Source: Minisyncoccus sp023229485 (GTDB lineage: Bacteria > Patescibacteriota > Minisyncoccia > Minisyncoccales > Minisyncoccaceae). Taken from it: 64,000 bases of DNA. Of this stretch, positions 1-7,248 are shown in pieces. Below the pieces are notes generated by a model, which worked only from the letters and a program-made list of their open reading frames with translations, did no database searches and was not told the DNA's origin. The stretch spans positions 101,967-165,966 of the forward strand of contig JBAYMH010000002.1 in the NCBI GenBank assembly GCA_041663645.1, in the 5' to 3' direction. The stretch's first letter is position 1; every line of letters starts with the position of its first letter. The translations under genes and the position numbers were made by a program.

Positions 1-1
1 T

Positions 2-1408
2 CCAGTTATCAACAAAATTGATTCTCCTCAGGCAAGACCAGACGAAATTAAATTGGAAATAGCTTCTTTTTTAGATGTTGACATGGATGATATATTTTCT
101 ATTTCTGCAAAAACTGGTGAGAATGTTCCAGAACTTTTAGAAAGAGTAATAGAAGAGGTTCCTTCTCCAGAGATTGAAGTTGATAAACCTTTTAAAGCTT
201 TAATTTTTGACTCAAAGTATGATTCATTTTTAGGAGTAGTTTCTTTTATTAGGGTAATGGAGGGAAGAATAAGGTCTGGGCAAAAAATTTCTCTTATAAA
301 TTCTAAAGCTCAAAGCGTCGTTAAAGAACTTGGTGTTTTTAGGCCTAATATGGTTTCGATTGATGAGCTTTCGGCGGGAGAAATTGGATATATTGCTACG
401 GGAATAAAAGATCCAGAAAAAATACGTATTGGAGATACGATTGTTTTTTCTGGGAATGAAAATACACTTGTCGCACTAGAGGGATATAAGGATCCAGAAC
501 CAAAGCTTTTTATTTCTATGTATCCTCACGATCAAGATGATTTTGAAATATTAAAAGTTGCCTTATCAAAACTAAAATTAAATGATTCTGCTCTTTTTTA
601 TCAACATCAAAATTTTCACATTTTTGGTAGAGGTTTTCTTTGTGGTTTTTTGGGAACATTACATACCGAGATTACAATGGAAAGGCTAAGGAGGGAATAC
701 GATCTTGATTTAATAATTGGAGCTCCCCAAGTAAGATACAAGGCTTTTGATTCAAAGGATCAAGAGGTGGTTATATATAATTCGGTTAATTGGTCCGATT
801 CTTTTAAGGGTTTTTCTGAGCCATGGGCTGAAATTAAGATAATTATTGGGGAATCTTATCTTGGTAGGGTTTACGATTTTTTAAGTGAGATTGAAGGAAT
901 TCATAAAGAGTCGTATCCTTTTGGAGCAGGAAGATATATTTTAATTTATGAAATGCCTTTGAGGGAAATTATTGGGAAATTTTATGAAAAGCTTTTGAAT
1001 ATTACTCAAGGGTATGCTTCTTTAACTTATAAAGAATTGGAATATCGCCCTGCTGATTTAGTAAAATTGGAGATTTGGATAAATGGGGAGAGAGAAGAAG
1101 CCTTGTCTAGAATAGTTCCAAGTAATCGATCTTATGAGGATGCAAAAAAATTAACCGAAAAATTAAAAGATCTTTTACCAAGACAAGCCTTTGCTGTTCC
1201 AATTCAAGGAAAAATTGGAGGAAAGATTATTGCAAGAGAAACTATTAGTGCTACACGAAAAGATGTTTTGGCTCATTTATATGGAGGCGATTATACTAGA
1301 AAAAGAAAATTGCTTGAAAAACAGAAAAAAGGAAAGTCTGAATTAAAAGAAAAAGGAGATATGAGAATCCCCCCCGACGTCTTTTTAAAGGTTTTTGAAA
1401 CGGATTAG
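2..1408 (+). CDS. lepA: Elongation factor 4 (LepA), 5'-truncated by window edge
   Basis: This is a translational GTPase that acts on the ribosome. The open frame runs in from the window edge, so the N-terminal P-loop part of the G domain, roughly the first 130 residues, is missing. The visible part begins with the G4 motif NKID, then G5 (SAK in SISAKTG), followed by EF-G-like domains II, III and V. It ends in the LepA-specific C-terminal domain, which contains the typical RIVPSNRSYEDAKKL-like and GGDYTRKRKLLEKQKKGK stretches. The TTG at 53 that opens the longest complete ORF is internal and is not a real start. The gene is followed by about 165 bp containing a possible divergent micro-gene and the promoter of the FtsB-like gene. 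Confidence 0.96.
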   Translation, partial: PVINKIDSPQARPDEIKLEIASFLDVDMDDIFSISAKTGENVPELLERVIEEVPSPEIEVDKPFKALIFDSKYDSFLGVVSFIRVMEGRIRSGQKISLINSKAQSVVKELGVFRPNMVSIDELSAGEIGYIATGIKDPEKIRIGDTIVFSGNENTLVALEGYKDPEPKLFISMYPHDQDDFEILKVALSKLKLNDSALFYQHQNFHIFGRGFLCGFLGTLHTEITMERLRREYDLDLIIGAPQVRYKAFDSKDQEVVIYNSVNWSDSFKGFSEPWAEIKIIIGESYLGRVYDFLSEIEGIHKESYPFGAGRYILIYEMPLREIIGKFYEKLLNITQGYASLTYKELEYRPADLVKLEIWINGEREEALSRIVPSNRSYEDAKKLTEKLKDLLPRQAFAVPIQGKIGGKIIARETISATRKDVLAHLYGGDYTRKRKLLEKQKKGKSELKEKGDMRIPPDVFLKVFETD

Positions 1409-1441
1409 AAAATTAATATATTTAGTGATATAATATTTTCA

Positions 1442-1543
1442 TTACCAGCTTACTATTGAAAGAATAGTAGAGATAATTATTAAAATTACGATAACTATTG
1501 TAAAGAATCTAGTTATTTTTTTCTTAGTTTTATGATTAGCCAT
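1442..1543 (-). CDS. Possible 33-residue single-span membrane microprotein
   Basis: A 33-codon frame on the minus strand starts at ATG 1543. It encodes a basic N-terminus (MANHKTKKKITR) followed by one strongly hydrophobic stretch of about 20 residues rich in I, V and L, ending in SW. The layout resembles short DUF4044-like membrane peptides of other bacteria, but I cannot establish homology. There is no clear Shine-Dalgarno site. A TATAAT-like box lies between it and the divergent FtsB-like gene. It is the only plausible coding content of the lepA-ftsB gap. Confidence 0.3.
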   Translation of the reverse strand: MANHKTKKKITRFFTIVIVILIIISTILSIVSW

Positions 1544-1573
1544 GTTGTTTATTTTGTTTTATAATATGAATAT

Positions 1574-1999
1574 ATGTTAGCAAAAAAAGGCAAAAAAAGA
1601 AAGGTCAAAAAAGCAAAAACAAAGCAGGTGTTGCCAAAGGTTTTTGGCACCATTTTTGTTCTTTTTGCCGTATATTTATTGTATACGAATATTATGATTT
1701 TTGTTGAGAGATTGAAGATAAGCTCTAACTATAAGGATTTAGATACGACCGCATCAAGTCTATTAAAAGAAAAGGAGATATTAAAAATGCAGCTAGGCGA
1801 AACTTATAGTGATGAATATTTGGAAAGAGTTGCTCGAGAAGAATTAGGACTTCAGAAAGAAGGGGAAAAAATAGTTGTTATTAAAAAGGCCGACGAAGAA
1901 GGTGTAAAAAATGAAGGTATTGAAAATAAAAATTCTGGTCCTTTAGATGAATTATTTAAATGGGTATCTGAACGATTTAATTTTTTTTCACTGAAATGA
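1574..1999 (+). CDS. FtsB/DivIC-type septum formation initiator
   Basis: This 141-residue protein is probably a divisome component of the FtsB/DivIC/FtsL class, which recruits and activates septal peptidoglycan synthases at the membrane. It has a very Lys-rich cytoplasmic N-terminus (residues 1-22), one membrane span (about 26-46), and a coiled-coil-like region with heptad-spaced hydrophobics (about 48-80). This is followed by the family's YLERVAREELGLQKEGE-like segment and a charged tail. A TATAAT box ends 8 nt before the ATG, so the transcript may be nearly leaderless. The gene lies directly upstream of tRNA-Thr and prfB, with ftsE-ftsX further downstream, which fits a cell-division neighbourhood. 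Confidence 0.85.
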   Translation: MLAKKGKKRKVKKAKTKQVLPKVFGTIFVLFAVYLLYTNIMIFVERLKISSNYKDLDTTASSLLKEKEILKMQLGETYSDEYLERVAREELGLQKEGEKIVVIKKADEEGVKNEGIENKNSGPLDELFKWVSERFNFFSLK

Positions 2000-2004
2000 T
2001 TTGT

Positions 2005-2076
2005 GCCAGAGTGGCTTAATGGTAAAGCAGCTCTTTCGTAAAGAGAAGATTGTGAGTTCGATTCTCGCCTCTGGCT
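2005..2076 (+). tRNA. tRNA-Thr (anticodon CGT)
   Basis: A cloverleaf can be folded by eye. The acceptor is GCCAGAG/CTCTGGC, the D arm GCTT...AAGC, and the T arm GTGAG-TTCGATT-CTCGC. The anticodon loop TTCGTAA gives anticodon CGT (Thr, reads ACG). The outermost anticodon-stem pair looks like a G-A mismatch. CCA is not encoded. It sits between the FtsB-like gene and prfB with only short gaps and is probably co-transcribed. Confidence 0.93.
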
Positions 2077-2098
2077 CAGTAATGAGCTTGAAATAAAT

Positions 2099-3197
2099 AT
2101 GTCCATAGATAAAAAAATAATTGAAGAATTAAAAAACCGGGTCCTCTTTTTAGAGGACCATCTTTGACATTTCAACTGCTCGGAAAAGGGTTATTTTTTT
2201 GAAACAAGAAACTCAATCAAATGATTTATGGCAAGACAAAAATAGAGCTATTGAATTATCAAAAGAGCTTTATGACGGCGAAGAAAAAATATTATTTTTT
2301 GAAGAATTAAAAAAAGAAATTCTTGAATTGGAGGAGTTGTTAGAACTAAGTAATGAAAGTGATGAAATTGGTTTTGAATTAGAAAAAAGGATACTAATCA
2401 TTAATAAAAAAATAAAGAATAAAGAAATAGAATCTTATTTTGAAGGAAAATATGACAAAGGAAATGCGATTCTTTCTATTTATTCTGGGGCAGGCGGGCA
2501 AGATGCCCAAGATTGGGTGCAAATGCTTTTTAGAATGTATGGCCGATATTGTGAACGAAAAGATTTTAAAGTTTTAATAATCGATGAAGCTTTTGGAGAA
2601 TGTGGAGATAATGGAAGGGACGGGTTAAAATCGGTAACAATAGAGGTGTCTGGTAAATTTGCTTATGGATTACTTAAAAAAGAAACTGGCGTGCATAGAC
2701 TAGTAAGACTGTCTCCTTTTTCTGCTCAGAAGCTAAGACATACTTCTTTTGCACTGGTGGAAATTTTACCAGAAATAAGTGATAATGAAGATATAGGACT
2801 TCGTAGCGAAGATATAAAATTTGATTTTTATAAAGCATCAGGTCCAGGGGGACAGTATGTAAACAAGAGGGAATCGGCGGTAAGAATTACTCATATACCA
2901 ACGGGTATAACTGTTACTTGTCAGTCGGAAAGACTTCAAGGAAGTAATAAGGATAAAGCATTAAAAGTATTATCTTCACGGCTTTATCAATATAGCCTTG
3001 AAAGTAAAGTAAAGGAATTATCTAGAATAAAAGGCGATAAAATTTCTGCTAGTTGGGGGAATCAAATAAGGTCATATGTATTGCATCCTTATAAATTAGT
3101 AAAAGATTTAAGAACTGGGGTAGAATCAACTAATCCAGATGATGTTTTAGATGGTAATATAGACCAGTTCATAGAAGAAGAAATAAAACAAAAATAA
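2099..3197 (+). CDS. prfB: Peptide chain release factor 2, programmed +1 frameshift
   Basis: RF2 terminates translation at UGA and UAA. The gene starts at ATG 2099, reads 22 codons to an in-frame TGA at 2165, and continues in the +1 frame from GAC at 2166. The shift site is the classic CTT-TGA-C, preceded by a purine-rich AGAGGA that can act as the internal Shine-Dalgarno. The joined product is about 365 residues. It carries the peptide anticodon SPF (in RLVRLSPFSAQKL) and the catalytic GGQ (in SGPGGQYVNKRES). An annotation that starts at the downstream TTG (2199) would lose the N-terminus. The recoding site implies autoregulation by RF2 level and confirms that TGA is a stop codon here. ftsE follows with a 1-nt gap. 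Confidence 0.96.
2159..2168 (+). promoter_or_regulatory. prfB +1 recoding site
   Basis: CAT-CTT-TGA-C: the slippery CTT codon (2162-2164) is followed by TGA (2165-2167) and C. An AGAGGA purine run just upstream (2152-2157) is placed as in the E. coli RF2 site. Low RF2 leaves UGA unoccupied and favours slippage from CUU to UUU, so the factor controls its own synthesis. Confidence 0.93.
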
Positions 3198-3198
3198 T

Positions 3199-3894
3199 AT
3201 GATAGAATTTAAACAAGTTTCTAAGGATTATATTTCTAATATTGGCAAAGAAGTAAAGCCTGCTCTTCGAGAGGTTTCTTTTACTGTAAAAGATGGAGAA
3301 TTTATAACTCTTTGTGGCCGTTCTGGTGCTGGAAAAACAACTATTTTGAAAATGATTACTTGCGAAGAAAAGCCTACGAGCGGATCAGTTATTTTTTATG
3401 GACAAGATACTTCTGAGATAAAACGAAAAGATGCTTATGGGATTCGTCAACAATTAGGCTTTATTTTTCAAGATTTTAAATTATTACCTTATAAAACAGT
3501 TTTTGAAAACGTGTCCTACGCATTAGAAGTAACTAATCAGGATATGAAAAATTCAAAGGATGATGTAATGAAGGTTTTGGATCTTGTTGGTCTTATGAGA
3601 AAAGTAAATCGTTTTCCTAAAGAGCTATCTGGCGGTGAACAACAGCGAGTTTCTATTGCAAGGGCGTTGATTCATCGCCCAAAAATAATATTAGCCGATG
3701 AACCAACTGGAAATTTAGATCCTTATCATTCTCGTGATATAATGAAGGTGCTTATGAAAATAAATGAGGCTGGTTCTACAATTATCCTATCTACTCATAA
3801 TAAAGATATAGTAAATAATATTAAGAAAAGAGTTATTACTATTGATGACGGAAGAATAACAAGGGATGAAGAAAACGGAATGTTTTTTATCTAA
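3199..3894 (+). CDS. ftsE: Cell division ATP-binding protein FtsE
   Basis: This 231-residue ABC ATPase forms the FtsEX complex, which couples cytoplasmic ATP hydrolysis and the divisome to activation of periplasmic or cell-wall hydrolases. It has Walker A GRSGAGKTT (about residues 41-49), a Q-loop near FIFQDFKLLP, the signature LSGGEQQRVSIARAL, Walker B IILADEPTGNLD and the H-loop STHNK. The FIFQDFKLL form is typical of FtsE rather than of LolD. It starts 1 nt after prfB and is followed 3 nt later by ftsX, so the three genes look co-transcribed. Confidence 0.96.
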   Translation: MIEFKQVSKDYISNIGKEVKPALREVSFTVKDGEFITLCGRSGAGKTTILKMITCEEKPTSGSVIFYGQDTSEIKRKDAYGIRQQLGFIFQDFKLLPYKTVFENVSYALEVTNQDMKNSKDDVMKVLDLVGLMRKVNRFPKELSGGEQQRVSIARALIHRPKIILADEPTGNLDPYHSRDIMKVLMKINEAGSTIILSTHNKDIVNNIKKRVITIDDGRITRDEENGMFFI

Positions 3895-3897
3895 ATT

Positions 3898-4839
3898 ATG
3901 AAGACTAAAATAAATTTATTAAAATCAGATAAAATGTTAAATTTTATTAAAAAAATTATTCAGGGAGGATGGAAAAATTTTAGAAGACAAGGATTTTTAA
4001 GTTTTGCTACGGCATTGATTATTTTTGTTGTTGTGCTTCTTGGTTCATCTCTTTTTATTTTTGAAGGAGGGGTAAAGTTTTTTTCAGAAAAAATAAGGGA
4101 TAAGATTGATGTTTCGGTTTATTTTAAAGAGAGTGTGGATCGAGAGACTATTTTGGATTTAAAGAGTCAGGTTGAAAAAATGCCAGAAGTTAGATCAATA
4201 GAATATATTTCTCCTGAGGATGCTTATGCTATTTTTTCAAAAAGTCATGAAGGTGATGATTTTTCAAGATCATTACAGGCAATACAAGTAAATCCTTTTT
4301 TAGCTTCTTTAAAAATTAAAACAAATTTTCCGGAACAATATACAGTTGTAGCAGATTTTTTTAAAAAAGAGGAAGTAGCTCCTTATGTTAGAGATGTAAA
4401 TGATCATAAAAGAGGATTGATTATTGAAAAATTTTCAAAAATAGCTACTAATATAGAAAATATTGGACTTATTGCAACGATTATCTTAAGTCTTATTGCT
4501 ATAGTAATTACTTATAATACCGTTAGATTAAGTATCCATTCGCAAAGAATTGAGATAGAGGTTATGCATTTGGTGGGTGCAAAAAATAATCTTGTCCGTG
4601 GACCATTTTTAGTTCAGGGAATGCTTTCTGGTTTTTTTGCTTCATTTCTTGCTTTTATTGTTTCTCTTATTGTAATCTTTTGTTTGAAGGATAAGATTTT
4701 TGTTATTACGGACGGGTTTGACATTTCGGCTATTTATATGGCAAACTTGTCATTAGTTATTTTGTTGCAATTTGGTCTTGGAATTGGGCTTGGATTGGTT
4801 TCTAGCTATATTGCAACGAAAAAATATTTGAAAGATTAA
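3898..4839 (+). CDS. ftsX: Cell division protein FtsX
   Basis: This 313-residue membrane partner of FtsE has a cytoplasmic N-terminus and a first span at about residues 36-56. An extracellular loop of about 120 residues (DKIDVSVYFKESVDRETI... MPEVRSIEYISPEDA) is the typical FtsX ECD start. Three more spans in the C-terminal half include the conserved RIEIEVMHLVGAKNNLVRGPFLVQG segment. The length and topology are those of the family. A perfect AGCGGAT/ATCCGCT hairpin follows immediately (4844-4859) and may help end the mRNA or separate it from tRNA-Gln. Confidence 0.95.
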   Translation: MKTKINLLKSDKMLNFIKKIIQGGWKNFRRQGFLSFATALIIFVVVLLGSSLFIFEGGVKFFSEKIRDKIDVSVYFKESVDRETILDLKSQVEKMPEVRSIEYISPEDAYAIFSKSHEGDDFSRSLQAIQVNPFLASLKIKTNFPEQYTVVADFFKKEEVAPYVRDVNDHKRGLIIEKFSKIATNIENIGLIATIILSLIAIVITYNTVRLSIHSQRIEIEVMHLVGAKNNLVRGPFLVQGMLSGFFASFLAFIVSLIVIFCLKDKIFVITDGFDISAIYMANLSLVILLQFGLGIGLGLVSSYIATKKYLKD

Positions 4840-4863
4840 TTTTAGCGGATTTATCCGCTTTAG

Positions 4864-4934
4864 TGCGGGATCTGCTAATGGTAGGCAAAAGGACTCTGAA
4901 TCCTTGAATCTTGGTTCGAATCCAAGTCCCGCAA
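4864..4934 (+). tRNA. tRNA-Gln (anticodon CTG)
   Basis: The acceptor is TGCGGGA/TCCCGCA, the D arm TGCT...GGCA, the anticodon stem AAGGA/TCCTT with loop CTCTGAA (anticodon CTG, reads CAG), and the T arm CTTGG-TTCGAAT-CCAAG. CCA is not encoded. It is followed within 5 bp by a strong intrinsic terminator, and then by two tandem repeats whose arms copy or complement this tRNA's 3' end. Confidence 0.94.
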
Positions 4935-4938
4935 CATA

Positions 4939-4976
4939 AAAACTAAAGCACCCCATAAAGGGGTGCTTTAGTTTTT
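4939..4976 (+). terminator. Intrinsic terminator after tRNA-Gln
   Basis: A long perfect stem (AAAACTAAAGCACCCC with its complement GGGGTGCTTTAGTTTT) encloses an ATAAA loop and ends in a T-run. The 3' half of this terminator is included in the downstream tandem duplication. Confidence 0.92.
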
Positions 4977-5197
4977 AGTTCGGGGCTTGAATGAGAAGGC
5001 GTAGGCACGACTGGTGCCGAGCCAGGCCTCTAAAAAATTTTAGTAAAAATTTATTTAGAGGCGAATCCAAGTAACATTGGGGTGCTTTAGTTTTTAGTTC
5101 GGGGCTTGGATGAGAAGGTGTAGGCACGACTGGTGCCGAGCCAGACCGTAAAAATTTTCCAGCAGAAAAATATTTAGAGCCGAATCCAAGTCCCGCA
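4960..5197 (+). repeat. Two 119-bp tandem structured units carrying tRNA-Gln 3'-end sequence
   Basis: Unit 1 is 4960-5078 and unit 2 is 5079-5197. Both contain the 3' half of the tRNA-Gln terminator, then TTCGGGGCTTG, a GGCAC-GACTG-GTGCC hairpin, GAGCCAG, an AT-rich hairpin and finally GAATCCAAG. The last is the T-arm/acceptor 3' strand of tRNA-Gln, and unit 2 continues through TCCCGCAA. In unit 2 the two ends (5100-5111 and 5184-5195) can form a 12-bp helix with one G-U pair. No ORF is present. These 364 bp hold the only content between tRNA-Gln and ung. The nature of the element (RNA, integration scar or mobile remnant) is unknown. Confidence 0.8.
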
Positions 5198-5298
5198 AGC
5201 TTTGGAGTTAAGGCCGAAAAGTATGCAGAATTATCTTTTTGTTATATATTTAATTTAGTCAAAATTAAAAGGTAAGAATAAAAGATTTATAATACAAT

Positions 5299-5967
5299 AT
5301 GGACGTACGAATTGAGCCATCATGGAAAAAAGCACTTCAGGACGAATTCGAAAAAGAATATTTTAGGAATCTAACAGAATTTGTAAAAGATGAATACAAG
5401 GCAGGGACTGTTTATCCGCCACCAAAATTCATTTTTCATGCATTTGAATTATGTCCATTTGATAAAGTTACGGTTGTTATCCTTGGACAGGATCCTTATC
5501 ATGGCTTGGGGCAAGCACATGGGCTTTGTTTTTCTGTTCCTGAAAATATTACCGTCCCTCCATCACTGCGAAATATTTATTTAGAAATTATAAATGATCT
5601 TGGTGGAAAAATCCCTACGCATGGAAATTTAGAGCATTGGGCGGAGCAAGGAGTGTTGCTATTAAATGCAACATTGACGGTGCGAAGTGGACAGGCTGGA
5701 TCTCACCAGCATAAAGGATGGGAAGAATTTACCAATGCGGTTATTCGTACTATTTCTGAAAAAAAAGAAAATGTCGTTTTTATTCTTTGGGGAAGATATG
5801 CAAAGGAAAAAAAAGAGTTGATTGATGAAACTAAGCACTTAATACTTGAAGCAGCACATCCTTCGCCTTTTTCGGCATATGGCGGATTTTTTGGCTGTAA
5901 GCATTTTAGTAAAACAAACGACTATCTAAAGGTGTATGGCAAAAAACCAATTTTGTGGCTTGGATAA
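5299..5967 (+). CDS. ung: Uracil-DNA glycosylase, family 1
   Basis: It excises uracil from DNA as the first step of base-excision repair. At 222 residues it has the normal length. The catalytic water-activating motif is GQDPYHGLGQAHGLCFSV (Asp and Tyr of QDPYH), and the DNA-minor-groove motif is HPSPFSAYGGFFGCKHFS with the catalytic His. LLLNATLTVR, the uracil-specificity Asn strand, lies between them. A TATAAT box (5288-5293) ends only 5 nt before the ATG, so the mRNA may be leaderless. The gene stands alone between the tRNA-Gln repeats and a terminator. Confidence 0.97.
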   Translation: MDVRIEPSWKKALQDEFEKEYFRNLTEFVKDEYKAGTVYPPPKFIFHAFELCPFDKVTVVILGQDPYHGLGQAHGLCFSVPENITVPPSLRNIYLEIINDLGGKIPTHGNLEHWAEQGVLLLNATLTVRSGQAGSHQHKGWEEFTNAVIRTISEKKENVVFILWGRYAKEKKELIDETKHLILEAAHPSPFSAYGGFFGCKHFSKTNDYLKVYGKKPILWLG

Positions 5968-6015
5968 TAAAATAATATTGATAGAATAAAAATGCTTAAT
6001 TTAAATGAATAAACG

Positions 6016-6047
6016 CAAGGGATTAAATTCCTTGTTTTTATTTTTTG
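6016..6047 (+). terminator. Intrinsic terminator after ung
   Basis: The CAAGG...CCTTG hairpin is followed by a T-rich tract interrupted by one A, about 50 bp after the ung stop. Confidence 0.7.
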
Positions 6048-6079
6048 AGATATAATGAATGTATAATTTTATTTAACTT

Positions 6080-6910
6080 ATGAAAATGAGGTTTCAAAAA
6101 AAAGAAACCATTAATAACGGAAAAAAAGTTTTTTATTGGGAGAAAAACCTTTCGCAGAAAAAGGTGATGATTTTTTTACATGGATTTCCGGGAAGTCATG
6201 GTGGACTTATGGATATGGCAAATGCTTTTGAGGATTATAGGCTTATAATACCTGATTTGCCAGCTTGCGGAGAATCGGAGCCATTTGACGGGAAGCATAA
6301 TTTAGAAAATTATTCGAAATGGTTAAATATTTTTTTGGATCAACTAGGTATTAAAAAAGTAATCTTAGTTGGCCATTCTTTTGGCTCAAGAATTGGGCTT
6401 TATTTCAGTAGCCACTATCAAGGCAAGGTAGATAAGTTAGTTCTCATAACTCCAGTAGTTAGAGTTGAGGGGATGATTGTGAGACTAGCTGCACTTAATT
6501 ATAAGATTGCTGAATATTTGCCAAAATCCTTGCAGAAGAAGTGGCTAGCAAATCCTGTTTATCGTACAGCTGGACATATAATTGTTTTTAAAACTTCTAG
6601 TCGTAAGAGGAGACAGTATTTGATCGCAAAAGATGTAAAGGAATTTAATCGTCTTGATCCGCGTGCTACTATCGAATTATTTGAAGAGTTTTATGCGTCT
6701 GATTTGGTTGAACTTGGGAGTAGGATTAAAGTTGATTCCTTGATTATTGCGGGAGAAAGAGATGAGATTGCTCCATTGAATTCGGTAGAAAAATTGGCTG
6801 ATCAATTATCTAAAGTGGAAATGGTTGTGATGAAGGGAGAGGGCCATATCGTAGTAGCGGAAAGTCCTTTGTCGACTGCAACTATTATCAAAAAGTGGAT
6901 TGGGAAATAA
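6080..6910 (+). CDS. Alpha/beta-hydrolase fold protein
   Basis: This 276-residue cytoplasmic serine hydrolase has an unknown substrate. The oxyanion-hole strand is FLHGFPGS, and the nucleophile elbow is GHSFGS with the catalytic Ser. A cap region (residues about 135-200) is rich in basic residues. The acid lies in IAGERDEIAP, and the His in GEGHIVVAESP. No signal peptide is visible. It is preceded by a TATAAT-like box and is not obviously in an operon. Candidate classes are esterase, haloperoxidase-like or acyl hydrolase; nothing in the sequence decides among them. Confidence 0.88.
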   Translation: MKMRFQKKETINNGKKVFYWEKNLSQKKVMIFLHGFPGSHGGLMDMANAFEDYRLIIPDLPACGESEPFDGKHNLENYSKWLNIFLDQLGIKKVILVGHSFGSRIGLYFSSHYQGKVDKLVLITPVVRVEGMIVRLAALNYKIAEYLPKSLQKKWLANPVYRTAGHIIVFKTSSRKRRQYLIAKDVKEFNRLDPRATIELFEEFYASDLVELGSRIKVDSLIIAGERDEIAPLNSVEKLADQLSKVEMVVMKGEGHIVVAESPLSTATIIKKWIGK

Positions 6911-6982
6911 TTTGACTTCGGATAATATTTCTGATAAATTTAATTTGCGATTATGAAAAATATACAAATCAAAAACATTTAT

Positions 6983-7075
6983 ATTTTGTTTTGGGCTCAA
7001 CGAAGAGTCATTTTTGATTTGTAGGAAATCTATTACTTCTATAAAACAAAGCTGACTCTTGCGAGTCGGCTTTTT
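6983..7075 (+). promoter_or_regulatory. Leader/attenuator-like element, copy 1
   Basis: The ATTTTGTTTTGGGCTCA-type 5' segment contains AAGAGTCA (7003-7010). A central hairpin follows, then the terminator GCTGACTC-TTGC-GAGTCGGC-TTTTT (7051-7075). AAGAGTCA can pair with TGACTCTT of the terminator, which would block it. A second copy lies 150 bp downstream. It could be an attenuator, an sRNA gene, or a duplicated terminator of the upstream gene. Confidence 0.6.
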
Positions 7076-7133
7076 AAATTGATATAAATATAAAAATGAA
7101 AAAAATAATAATCAAAAAAAATTATAGCTTGTT

Positions 7134-7231
7134 TATTTTGTTTTGGGCTCAAACATTCGAGTCATTTTTGTTTTGTGGATAATGTAATATTGTCCATAAA
7201 ACAAAGCTGACTCGAAAGAGTCAGCTTTTTT
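7134..7231 (+). promoter_or_regulatory. Leader/attenuator-like element, copy 2
   Basis: This has the same layout as the copy at 6983: ATTTTGTTTTGGGCTCA, TTCGAGTCA (7156-7164), a long central hairpin TTTGTTTTGTGGATAAT/ATTGTCCATAAAACAAA, then the terminator GCTGACTC-GAAA-GAGTCAGC-TTTTTT (7206-7231). The 5' TTCGAGTCA is the exact complement of TGACTCGAA in the terminator. The base that differs from copy 1 is compensated. It ends 17 bp before the start codon of the downstream orphan gene. Together the two copies fill the 338-bp gap. Confidence 0.65.
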
Positions 7232-7248
7232 AGTTCTTTGAAAAGAAG

